Source: JAUWOY01 sp034431315 (GTDB taxonomy: Bacteria > Chloroflexota > Anaerolineae > VGOG01). From it: a stretch of 42,530 nt of DNA. Location of the stretch: NCBI GenBank assembly GCA_034431315.1, contig DAOUDK010000108.1:1-42530 (forward strand), read 5' to 3'. Each line of letters opens with the position of its first letter. Within the stretch, counting starts at the first letter, position 1. Under the pieces are notes generated by a model that ran no database searches, was not told where the DNA came from, and was given only the letters and a program-made list of their open reading frames with translations. Shown here one piece after another: positions 23,762 through 31,259 of this stretch. Made by a program: the position numbers and the translations under genes.

Positions 23762-24463
23762 GTGGGCGCGATCAATACCTTGTTACCTTTCATTTCTTGC
23801 ATCGTTAGCTTTGTGTTTGCTTTTCTCGTACTGAAACGTTACCTTATGCGCAAAGGCACTCACCTGCTGATATGGGGCATTGGGCTGGTGTTCTACGGCG
23901 TCGGTGGTTTCTGTGAGGCATACTACGGAGCCTTCGGTTGGAACTCGTTTATCTTTCGACTGTGGTACCTGTTTGGAGCGATCCTGGTCGCTGCGTGGTT
24001 GGGCCAGGGGACGGTGTATTTGTTGAGCAAGCGGAAGTGGGCCAACGGTCTGATGGTGCTCCTGACCCTGGGTTCGCTGTATGGCCTTATTCGTGTCTTC
24101 GGTGCGGAACTTGACCCGAGTCAGTTGACCACAAGCGTACATACAGGCAGCGAGTTGAGTGGCCATGCCATCGTTACCCCGGGGGTGCGGACTCTGACTC
24201 CGTTCTTCAACCTCTACGGCACGGTGACGTTGGTGGGCGGGGCAGCCTGGTCGGCATGGATCTTTTGGCGGAAGCGCATCCTGCTGCACCGCACCATCGG
24301 CAACATTCTGATCGCCGTCGGAGCTATGGCTCCCGCGTTCGGCGGCACTTTCAGCCGCTTCGGGGTACCCGGCGCACTGTATCTGGGAGAGTTGCTGGGA
24401 GCAGTGCTGATGTTTGTGGGCTTCATTCGAGCAACCACACCGGTAGAGAAATCAGATAAATGA
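23762..24463 (+). CDS. Unknown polytopic membrane protein (about seven spans)
   Basis: A 233-residue, very hydrophobic protein whose first span starts right at the N-terminus (INTLLPFISCIVSFVFAFLVL), with loops KRYLMRKG, AYYGAFGWNS, LSKRKWA and FWRKRILLHR. I choose the GTG at 23762 since GGAGGT lies 5 nt upstream. I do not recognise the family. The C-terminus overlaps an in-frame ATG of the selenoprotein gene (ATGA), which suggests close co-expression, so it may be a membrane partner of the rhodanese lipoprotein. Confidence 0.65.
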   Translation: MGAINTLLPFISCIVSFVFAFLVLKRYLMRKGTHLLIWGIGLVFYGVGGFCEAYYGAFGWNSFIFRLWYLFGAILVAAWLGQGTVYLLSKRKWANGLMVLLTLGSLYGLIRVFGAELDPSQLTTSVHTGSELSGHAIVTPGVRTLTPFFNLYGTVTLVGGAAWSAWIFWRKRILLHRTIGNILIAVGAMAPAFGGTFSRFGVPGALYLGELLGAVLMFVGFIRATTPVEKSDK

Positions 24464-24531
24464 AACTCATCCCAATCGCCAGAAGCCGCCGCCTACCAGG
24501 TCGCGGCTTGGGCAGTGACTGGAGGTTACCG

Positions 24532-25038
24532 ATGAACAAACAGTTATGGATGATCGCTTTGGCCGGCCTGGTCGTGCTGCTGGCCGGGTGCGGTGCGTCT
24601 GATGCCGGAGCTGAGCGAGTCGTCCGGGTCACACTGGCGTCCCCTGCCGAGGGACAAGCGCCAAGCAACACGCTGCCACCCACTGCGGCGACGCCGGTGG
24701 CAGCCCTCACCGCCAAAGACGTGCAGCGCATCACCCTGGCCGACGCCAAGTCGCTCCTGGACAACGGCGCGGCGGTGCTCGTTGATGCGCGGTCGGAGAA
24801 AGCGTACAACTTCAAACACGCCGCCGGGGCCATCTCACTTCCTGAAGACGAGGTGGCCGCGCGCGCTAGCGAATTGCCAGCCGACAAAGTGCTCATCTTT
24901 TACTGAACCTGACCGGCCGAACAGGATAGCGCCCGTGCGGCGCTGTATGCGATCCAGCAGGGAGCAAACCCGGCACAAGTGTTTGCCTTGCTGGGTGGAT
25001 TGGCGGGCTGGGAGAACGCCGGCTATTCGATGGAGTGA
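24532..25038 (+). CDS. Selenoprotein: rhodanese-domain lipoprotein with a Sec-Thr-Sec (U-x-U) active site
   Basis: A 168-residue lipoprotein (lipobox LLAGC, Cys20) with one rhodanese domain: RITLADAKSLLDNGAAVLVDARSEKAY, then FKHAAGAISLPEDEVAARASELP. The strand before the active site reads VLIFY and is followed by TGA (24904), ACC, TGA (24910), CCG GCC GAA. The frame then continues with normal rhodanese C-terminal sequence (SARAALYAIQ, ALLGGLAGWENAGY) to a stop at 25036. The equivalent position in the next gene reads FYCTU, so both TGAs sit on a CxC-type motif and would give U125 and U127. A bacterial-SECIS-like hairpin follows. GGAGG lies before this ATG; an in-frame ATG at 24460 is less likely. 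Confidence 0.8.
24926..24946 (+). promoter_or_regulatory. SECIS-like hairpin after the two TGA codons of the U-x-U gene
   Basis: AGCGCC and GGCGCT pair (6 bp, extended by a T-G and an A-T pair) around the loop CGTGC. The loop starts 22 nt after the second TGA, within the usual window for a bacterial SECIS. Confidence 0.6.
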
Positions 25039-25114
25039 CCCTAAGGGACATAGCAAGATGAGCGACACCGCCATAAGAAGGTAACTGGCCCAAATCTTGT
25101 AGAGGAGTGCAACG

Positions 25115-26110
25115 ATGACCCGAAAAAAACGAAAATCAAGAGAGGGTAATAAAAAGGCCCGCTCTCGTTCGACAAAACCTCGGCGAACCCCGTCGAGCCG
25201 CTCACGACAGGCTCGTCAGAAGGGCTGGAGGAACTGGCTTCCCATTGCTGCGCTGATCCTGGCGGCTATCCTCATCGGCGTTGGCGGAGTCTGGTTCCTT
25301 ACCCGACGAGGGAACACTGGCCCAACGGTGGCTGAGGCAACCATCAACGGCTCGGACGACGTGCCGCGCATTACCGCCCAGGAACTCAAGGCCAAACTGG
25401 ACGCTGGCCAGGCCGTGGTCTTTGACGCCCGGCTACAAGAGCCCTACACCCAGCAGCACATCGCTGGAGCCATCTCTCTGCCCGAGGACGAAGTGGCCGC
25501 CCGCCTGGCCGAGCTGCCCACCGACAAGCTGGCTGTCTTCTACTGCACCTGACCGGCCGAGGAAGAGAGCGCCGGTGCGGCGCTCATCGCAGCTCAGAAC
25601 GGAATAACCAACGTAGCCGCCCTGGTGGGTGGCCTGGCCGCCTGGCAGCAAGCCGGCTACCCGGTGGACAGCGAGAGTGCTGTGGCCCCAGTGCTCACAC
25701 CGGGGCCCTTGGCCAGTGCGACGCCTGTCGCGGGGCCCTTGGCTAGTGCGACGCCTGTTGCGGGGACCTTTGTCAGTTCGGACGACATGCCGCGCATTAC
25801 CGTCCCGGAACTCAAAGCCAAACTGGACGCCGGCCAGGCCGTGGTCTTTGACGCCCGGGTGCAATCGGCCTACGCTCGAAAGCACATCGCCGGGGCTATC
25901 TCTTTGCCCCAGGACGAAGTGGTCGCCCGCCTGGCCGAACTGCCCACCGATAAGCAGGCCGTCTTCTACTGCACCTGACCGGCCGAGGAGGATAGCGCCG
26001 GTGCGGCGCTCATCGCAACTACGAATGGAGTAACCAACGTAGCCGCCCTGGTGGGTGGCATGGCCGCCTGGGAACAGGCTGGCTACGGAATAGAATCCGG
26101 CGGTAACTAA
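25115..26110 (+). CDS. Selenoprotein: membrane-anchored tandem rhodanese with Cys-Thr-Sec in both domains
   Basis: A 331-residue protein read through two TGA codons (25550 and 25976; U146 and U288). It has a Lys/Arg/Ser-rich cytoplasmic tail (about 40 residues), one membrane helix (WLPIAALILAAILIGVGGVWFL) and two outside rhodanese domains that are almost identical (ELKAKLDAGQAVVFDAR, HIAGAISLP, AELPTDK). Each reaches AVFYCT, then TGA, then PAEExSAGAALIA and LVGGxAAWxQAGY. A duplicated 30-bp linker (GPLASATPVA twice) lies between them. In rhodaneses the active-site Cys carries sulfane sulfur, so Sec beside it should change sulfur or selenium transfer or redox chemistry. Each TGA has its own SECIS-like hairpin. 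Confidence 0.82.
25567..25585 (+). promoter_or_regulatory. SECIS-like hairpin, first rhodanese domain
   Basis: GAGCGCC / GGCGCTC (7 bp, perfect) around the loop GGTGC, starting 22 nt after the TGA. The loop begins with GGT, as in known SelB-binding hairpins of E. coli. Confidence 0.65.
25702..25761 (+). repeat. Two 30-bp tandem repeats in the inter-rhodanese linker
   Basis: Two copies differing at two positions encode GPLASATPVA twice. The whole gene appears to have grown by internal duplication. Confidence 0.85.
25994..26010 (+). promoter_or_regulatory. SECIS-like hairpin, second rhodanese domain
   Basis: AGCGCC / GGCGCT (6 bp) with loop GGTGC, starting 22 nt after the second TGA, the same layout as in domain one. 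Confidence 0.65.
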
Positions 26111-26238
26111 CCGTCCGGCGTCCGATAGGACCGCACCTGCGATGTTGCCCTTTGAGTTGATCGGTGACTTGATTGAGGACAGCAGGTTGATTTGCGGCAG
26201 GGTGATGTAGGTTCGCAGAGCCAATTTATGGAGGTGAA

Positions 26239-27567
26239 GTGAATTCCAAACGCTTTCTTTACTTAGGGTTGCTGATCGCGGCCCTGATCGTGGCCGCTTG
26301 CAGTCCCCAGGCCACACCGGAACCAACGGCCACACCGTTGCCGCCGACCGACACGCCAAAGCTGGCGGCGACCACCGAGGTGCTTATACCCTCTATCAGC
26401 GGGAGCGGTGAGGTGCCCACGGGCTTCACTGAGGAGGGCGCGCCCTACCGTGGGAATCCTGATGCGCCGGTAACGCTGCTGGAATACTCAGACTTCCAGT
26501 GACCATTTTGCGCCCGTCATACCCTAGAGACGGGCCCGCTTCTGTATGAAGCGTACATTGCCACAGGCAAAGTCAAGCACGTTTTCCTTCAGTACCCCAT
26601 TGATTCCATCCACCCCCAGGCACGGCCGGCTGCCCAGGCCTCGCTTTGCGCTGGCAAGCAGGGAGCCGAAGCCTTCTGGCCTATGCACGAGCGCCTCTTT
26701 GAGACAGTAGGAGAGTGGGGTGGTCAAGAGAACGCCAGCGAACTGTTCAAGGGATACGCCACTGAGCTGGGCCTCAATACCGATGCCTTTGCTGCCTGCC
26801 TGGAGTCGGGAGAGACAGCCGCCCAGGTTCAGGCCGAGCTCGAACAGGGCTCAGCAGCCGGGGTGACGGGTACCCCTGCCTTCTTCGTCAACGACTGGTT
26901 TGTGTCCGGTGCGCAGCCGTTCGCGGTATTCCAGGAGACCATCGAGAAAGCGCTGCGAGGGGAGCATCCGCCCCCCACACCCACGCCGCTGCCGCCTGGC
27001 GCGACGCCCTTCGATCCCAACCCGGAGCGGCCGGGCTATACCTACGGCGGCGATGCCTACTGCGGCTCAGAGGAGGCCGAGATCACCCTCGCCGCATTCG
27101 TTGACTTTCAATCGCCGGAAAACCGCCAACACTTCCTGACAGAGTGGGCTGAGCTGGAGAAGGAATACGTAGATACGGGCAAGGTGCGGCTCATGGTCAA
27201 GCACTTTCCAGCCCTTGAACATGCCCAGGGGTTCACGGCGGCCGAGGCAGCCGAATGTGCTGGTCAACAAGGAGACTTCTGCTCCATGTACGATCTGCTC
27301 TTCGAGAAACAGGACGACTGGAGCCAGGCGGAGGACGTCTCAGCCACGCTCAAGGGGTATGCCGCCGAGTTGAGCCTGGATGGTGATGCTTTTGCAACCT
27401 GCCTGGACGAAGGCCAAACGTCGGAAAAGGTGATGCAGGATGTCAACCTTGGACAGCAGAACCTGTTCCTTCCAGCGCCGGTGTTCTTCCTTTTCAAAGG
27501 ACAGCGAGGCAGCGATGTGCCTTTAGACCAACTCGAGGAGTCCATTGAGGGGTTGCTGGCGGAGTAG
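26239..27567 (+). CDS. Selenoprotein: double DsbA/thioredoxin-fold lipoprotein with a UPFC active site
   Basis: A 442-residue lipoprotein (lipobox IVAAC, Cys21), then a Thr/Pro-rich stalk, then two DsbA-like thioredoxin domains. In domain one, GNPDAPVTLLEYSDFQ is followed by TGA (26500, U88) and PFCARHTLETGPLL, so the usual CPFC is UPFC; its cis-Pro loop is TGTPAFFV. After a PPTPTPLPP linker, domain two (from about residue 280) reads FVDFQSPENRQHF, so it has lost both active-site cysteines, and its cis-Pro region is PAPVFFL. The start is a GTG with GGAGGT upstream. Domain one would be an outside oxidoreductase; domain two may bind substrate only. Confidence 0.85.
26512..26535 (+). promoter_or_regulatory. 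SECIS-like hairpin of the UPFC gene
   Basis: GCCCGTC / GACGGGC (7 bp, perfect) with a 10-nt loop lying 17-26 nt after the TGA. The stem is strong, but the loop is larger than in the rhodanese genes and lacks GGT. Confidence 0.5.
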
Positions 27568-27587
27568 TCTTTTTGAGGAGGAGGAAT

Positions 27588-28583
27588 ATGAGTCCCAAGG
27601 CAATCGCTCTACTTTCCGGCGGACTGGACTCAACCCTGGCGGTGAAACTGATCCTGGATCAGGGGATCGAGGTGGAGGCCCTGAACTTTGTCACTCCCTT
27701 TTGCACCTGTAACCGCCAGGGGAGGTGTGAGGCCAGGCACGTCGCCGAGGAGTTTGGCATACCCTGGAAAACCATCGCCGTCACCGAGGAGTTCTTCCAG
27801 GTGATAAGGGAACCCAAACACGGCTACGGCAGCGGGATGAACCCCTGCCTGGACTGCCGCATCCTGATGTTCTCCCGGGCCAGGGAGCGGATGGAGGAGA
27901 TCGGTGCCGCTTTCGTCTTCACCGGCGAAGTGCTGGGGCAGCGGCCCATGTCCCAACATCGCCAGGCCATGCGTATCATTGATCGCGAATCGGGCCTGGA
28001 CGGCCGACTGCTGCGCCCTCTGTCGGCCCAACTGCTTGAGCCCACCATCCCCGAGAAAGAGGGACTGGTGGACCGCGGTAAGCTCCTGGCCATCCAGGGG
28101 CGCTCGCGCAAACCGCAGATGGCCTTGGCCGAAGAGCATGGCATCGCCGACTACCCCTGTGCGGCGGGTGGCTGTCTGCTCACCGACCCCGGCTTCGCCA
28201 GGCGGATGCGAAACCTGGTGCATTCTCGCCCAGACTTCGATCTCAACGACGTCAACCTGCTGAAGGTGGGCCGCCACTTCCGGCTCTCGCCTGGGGCCAA
28301 GGCGGTGGTGGGGCGGAACGAAGAGGAGAATCGTCGCCTCCAGATCCTGGCCCGACAGAGCGATTTCCTGTTCGAGGTCAAGGGCTGTGGCAGCCCGGTC
28401 ACGCTGCTGCGGGGGGAAGCAGGCGAGGCAGAGATCCACCTTGCCGCCGCCATCACCGCTCGCTACAGCGATGCGGAGGACGATAGAGTAAAGGTACACT
28501 ACGGGAAGGATTACGCCGCTTTGAGTGAGGCGATCCTGGTCCCGCCATTGTATGAGGATGAACTGATCAGGTTGCGAGTATAG
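27588..28583 (+). CDS. ThiI/MnmA-like PP-loop ATP pyrophosphatase (tRNA thiolation type)
   Basis: A 331-residue cytoplasmic PP-loop protein. The adenylating motif SGGLDST is at about residues 8-14, and cysteines CTCNRQGRC, NPCLDCR and CAAGGC are placed as in PP-loop enzymes that activate and thiolate RNA bases. The middle has FTGEVLGQRPMSQHRQAM. The C-terminal third (VGRHFRLSPGAKAVVGRNEEENRRL) looks like the NFACT-R-like or RNA-contact region of related proteins. It is the only clear cytoplasmic sulfur-transfer gene within the island, between two exported proteins, so it may deal with sulfur or selenium delivered by the rhodaneses. The target is unknown. GGAGGAGG precedes the ATG. Confidence 0.72.
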   Translation: MSPKAIALLSGGLDSTLAVKLILDQGIEVEALNFVTPFCTCNRQGRCEARHVAEEFGIPWKTIAVTEEFFQVIREPKHGYGSGMNPCLDCRILMFSRARERMEEIGAAFVFTGEVLGQRPMSQHRQAMRIIDRESGLDGRLLRPLSAQLLEPTIPEKEGLVDRGKLLAIQGRSRKPQMALAEEHGIADYPCAAGGCLLTDPGFARRMRNLVHSRPDFDLNDVNLLKVGRHFRLSPGAKAVVGRNEEENRRLQILARQSDFLFEVKGCGSPVTLLRGEAGEAEIHLAAAITARYSDAEDDRVKVHYGKDYAALSEAILVPPLYEDELIRLRV

Positions 28584-28605
28584 AAAAGCAAAGGAGACAT
28601 TTGTA

Positions 28606-29310
28606 ATGTCAAGCAAGAGACAGAAGAAGAGCCTGTACGTGGTCATACTATTGACGCTCGTCCTGCTCATCGGTGGGGGTTGTAGCCAATCGCAGCAGGC
28701 CGGCACAGCAACACCAGAGGAAGTGGCAGCGACACCAGAGGAAGTAGCAACAACACCAGAGGAAGTGGCAGCGACACCAGAGGAAGTAGCAGCAACACCA
28801 GAGGAAGTGGCAGCGACACCAGAGGAAGTAGCAACAACACCAGAAAAAGTAGCAGCCGAGATCATACCCCAGGAGGGCGATGAGACATCCTATGGCCTTC
28901 CACTGTCCCTCAACAACACGCAGCAGCTCGTAAACTACTACAATGCAATCCGGCTGACATCCGCGCAGAAGAGCCTAATGCAAGACGCCCTGCTTCCACT
29001 CAAGGCACCGTGTTGTGACGATAACTCCATGTCAACCTGCTGCTGTCCCTGCAACCTGGCCAAGTCTGTGTGGGGACTGTCGAGCTACCTCATAGTGGAG
29101 AAAAACTATGATACTGATCAGGTAAGGGAATCGGCGCTAGAATGGCTGCACTTCATTCACAGCAACTACTATATCATCCAGGAGCTCAAAAGCAGGGGGG
29201 TGGATCCAGCTACGTATGGCCTATCGCACGAGAATCCCTGCTACGTTGGTAAGTGCGAGCTGCCATTCAGGGAAGGTGGCTGCGGTGGCATGGGAGACCT
29301 GAGGTTGTAA
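28606..29310 (+). CDS. Cys-rich lipoprotein, PCYCGC-like, with a 7-residue repeat stalk
   Basis: A 234-residue lipoprotein (lipobox IGGGC, Cys26). Next comes a stalk of about seven tandem TPEEVAA/T units, followed by a helical domain containing APCCDDNSMSTCCCPCNLAKSVWG and a C-terminal NPCYVGKCELPFREGGCGG. That is eleven cysteines outside the cell. The layout recalls the PCYCGC-motif lipoproteins, but I cannot assign a function. Metal (copper, mercury, iron) or thiolate binding is the obvious guess. It lies between the PP-loop ATPase and the DsbD-like gene, and AAAGGAGA precedes the ATG. Confidence 0.65.
   Translation: MSSKRQKKSLYVVILLTLVLLIGGGCSQSQQAGTATPEEVAATPEEVATTPEEVAATPEEVAATPEEVAATPEEVATTPEKVAAEIIPQEGDETSYGLPLSLNNTQQLVNYYNAIRLTSAQKSLMQDALLPLKAPCCDDNSMSTCCCPCNLAKSVWGLSSYLIVEKNYDTDQVRESALEWLHFIHSNYYIIQELKSRGVDPATYGLSHENPCYVGKCELPFREGGCGGMGDLRL
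28708..28854 (+). repeat. Seven 21-bp tandem repeats encoding TPEEVAA/T
   Basis: Units of the type ACACCAGAGGAAGTGGCAGCG alternate GTG/GTA valine codons and differ at few sites, which shows recent expansion of the lipoprotein stalk. Confidence 0.85.
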
Positions 29311-29399
29311 CTTGTACTGAGCCTGTCGAAGTGTTCGAACGCAACCCCGGAAGACGTGCTTGAGAGGGAATCCATTAGCCAATCACTGGAGGAGAATCT

Positions 29400-30629
29400 A
29401 TGATATCTGACTTGCCACGGAGGACACTGGCCATCAGCACATTGATGGCCGTGCTCTTGCTGATGACTTACCAAAATGTGACCGCATCATCGGCAGCTAT
29501 GGCAACTCCGATTCCGCCAGCCGCTGCCGCTGCGCTTTCCACACCGTCCGCCCCGGCCATCCACCTGGCCTATTTCTCGTTTACCGGCTGCTCAGCATGC
29601 GCCCAGGCCAGTGACTATCTGGAAACTCTCCAGGGTCTCTACCCTCAGTTGGTGATCACCGAGTTCTCCATCGAGGAGGAGGAGTCCAAGAGGCTGAGCG
29701 AGTGGTTGGGCCAGCGCTATGGCGTGCCGGAGGAGAAACGCCTGAGCGTGCCGATGGTGTTTGTGGGGGAAGACTACCTGGTGGGCAGTAAGGTCAACGT
29801 GGAAAATCTACAGGCCGTGCTGGACAAGTACGTCAGTAGCGGCGCTGAGGCGACCTGGAAGGATTTCGACCCCGAGCAGTCTGGAAGGGCGATTGTCGAA
29901 CGGTTCCGCTCCTTTGGCATGCTGACCGTTGTGGGGGCGGGCCTGTTGGACGGGCTCAACCCCTGCGCCTTTGCCACCATTGTCTTCTTCGTCTCCTATC
30001 TGACCATCAGCGGGCGCAAGAGGAGAGAGGTGTTGGCAGTGGGGGCAGCCTTCACGCTGGGCGTCTTCCTGACCTACCTGGCGGTGGGACTGGGCTTACA
30101 CCACCTGCTGGGACTATTCGGTAACCTGTTGACGACGTTGGGACGCTGGCTCTACGGCCTGATGGCTGCTCTTTGTGCAGTGCTGGCCGTGGTCAGCTTT
30201 CTGGACTTCCGCAAGGCACGTCGCGGGGAGATCGGCGACATGGCGCTCAATCTGCCGCACGGATTGCGCATGCGCATCAACGCCATCATCCGGCGAGGGC
30301 GCCATTCGCGAACATTCGTGGCGGGCGCGTTCGTGACCGGCATCCTGGTCTCGTTCCTGGAGTTGGCCTGCACTGGACAGGTCTACCTGCCCACCATCAT
30401 CTTCGTCATGAGCGTACCGGCGATGCGGTCACGCGCAGTGTCGTTCCTGGTGCTCTACAACTTGCTATTCATTGCTCCATTGGTGGTAGTCTTCATCCTG
30501 GTCTGGTACGGGACGACGGGGACGAAGCAGTTGACCAGCTTTTTGCAGCGACACGCGGCCACAGTCAAGTTGGGCACCGCCCTGCTGTTCCTCGTCCTGG
30601 CCGGCTGGCTCTTTATTACCTTGCTCTAG
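29400..30629 (+). CDS. Thioredoxin-DsbD-like fusion: CSAC thiol domain plus CcdA/DsbD-type membrane domain
   Basis: A 409-residue protein: a signal anchor, then a thioredoxin/glutaredoxin-fold domain (about residues 55-140, FSFTGCSACAQASDYLETL, cis-Pro in LSVPMVFVG), then about six membrane spans. The first span has LLDGLNPCAFATIVFFVSYL and a later one LELACTGQVYLPTI, the Cys pair by which DsbD/CcdA proteins pass electrons across the membrane. The fusion places the acceptor thiol domain directly on the conduit, at the opposite end from the usual DsbD order. It is a plausible electron source for the Sec-containing lipoproteins around it. GGAGGAGA precedes the ATG. Confidence 0.85.
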   Translation: MISDLPRRTLAISTLMAVLLLMTYQNVTASSAAMATPIPPAAAAALSTPSAPAIHLAYFSFTGCSACAQASDYLETLQGLYPQLVITEFSIEEEESKRLSEWLGQRYGVPEEKRLSVPMVFVGEDYLVGSKVNVENLQAVLDKYVSSGAEATWKDFDPEQSGRAIVERFRSFGMLTVVGAGLLDGLNPCAFATIVFFVSYLTISGRKRREVLAVGAAFTLGVFLTYLAVGLGLHHLLGLFGNLLTTLGRWLYGLMAALCAVLAVVSFLDFRKARRGEIGDMALNLPHGLRMRINAIIRRGRHSRTFVAGAFVTGILVSFLELACTGQVYLPTIIFVMSVPAMRSRAVSFLVLYNLLFIAPLVVVFILVWYGTTGTKQLTSFLQRHAATVKLGTALLFLVLAGWLFITLL

Positions 30630-30631
30630 TC

Positions 30632-30671
30632 AGAAACCAGGTTTTTTGTTGGGGGAGAAAACCTGGTTTCT
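30632..30671. terminator. Perfect 14-bp hairpin between cluster genes
   Basis: AGAAACCAGGTTTT and AAAACCTGGTTTCT pair around a 12-nt loop 3 nt after the DsbD-like gene's stop. It could terminate or attenuate transcription, splitting the island into two units; AGAAACC...GGTTTCT is also a form seen in dispersed repeats. Confidence 0.55.
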
Positions 30672-30711
30672 CCGCTAAAAGTGTCCGATAGTATAGTGAG
30701 AGAGAGGTGTT

Positions 30712-31257
30712 ATGAACGACGCTACAGCTAAACCTGAGAAAGGCGGAAGCCCTCGCTCGGGAAAATCGAGGTGGATCATCGCAGCAGTGGCCGTCGGGTT
30801 TTTGATTGTCCTGGGCTACGGACTGCGGACTCAGTCTGGTTCTCCTATCGGTGCTCCGGCCCCCGATTTCACCTTGCCGCTCTTCAATGGCAGAGAGTTA
30901 TCCCTGGCAGACCGGCGCGGCTCAGTGGTGGTAGTGAACTTCTGGGCCAGTTGGTGCCCACCTTGTCGTGATGAAGCGCCCGCCCTGGAGAGGATCTGGC
31001 AAGAGTACGAAGACAGGGGGGTGGTCTTCGTCGGGGTGAACTACAAGGACGTTGAGTCTAAAGCGACATCCTACATTGAGGAATTTAACGTCACTTATCC
31101 CAATGGCTATGACCTCTACAATAGGATCTCGGCGGCCTACCGCATCACCGGTGTGCCCGAGACCTTCCTGATTTCCAGGGATGGGCGACTTTTGGAATGG
31201 TGGATAGGTCCCATTACCGAGGCCGGTCTAAGGGCCGCACTGGAGGAGACTCTATAG
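30712..31257 (+). CDS. TlpA/ResA-like thiol-disulfide oxidoreductase (CPPC)
   Basis: A 181-residue protein with an N-terminal membrane anchor (WIIAAVAVGFLIVLGYGL) and an outside AhpC/TSA-Redoxin-type thioredoxin domain: APAPDFTLPLFNGRELSL, then NFWASWCPPCRDEAPALERI, with GVPETFLISRDG as the cis-Pro loop. It is the Cys counterpart of the UPYC selenoprotein at 32076. It is followed directly by CcdA (2-bp gap), the classic ResA/CcdA pairing, so it should be kept reduced by CcdA. Confidence 0.92.
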   Translation: MNDATAKPEKGGSPRSGKSRWIIAAVAVGFLIVLGYGLRTQSGSPIGAPAPDFTLPLFNGRELSLADRRGSVVVVNFWASWCPPCRDEAPALERIWQEYEDRGVVFVGVNYKDVESKATSYIEEFNVTYPNGYDLYNRISAAYRITGVPETFLISRDGRLLEWWIGPITEAGLRAALEETL

Positions 31258-31259
31258 CA

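Noticed and set aside
28708..28854. CRISPR-like array
   Set aside because: The 21-bp units are directly adjacent without spacers and are translated as a protein stalk.
27630..28865. 411-codon minus-strand frame opposite the PP-loop ATPase and the repeat lipoprotein
   Set aside because: Its start consists of the complement of the 21-bp stalk repeat and the rest mirrors the ATPase gene; no ribosome site and no recognisable domain.
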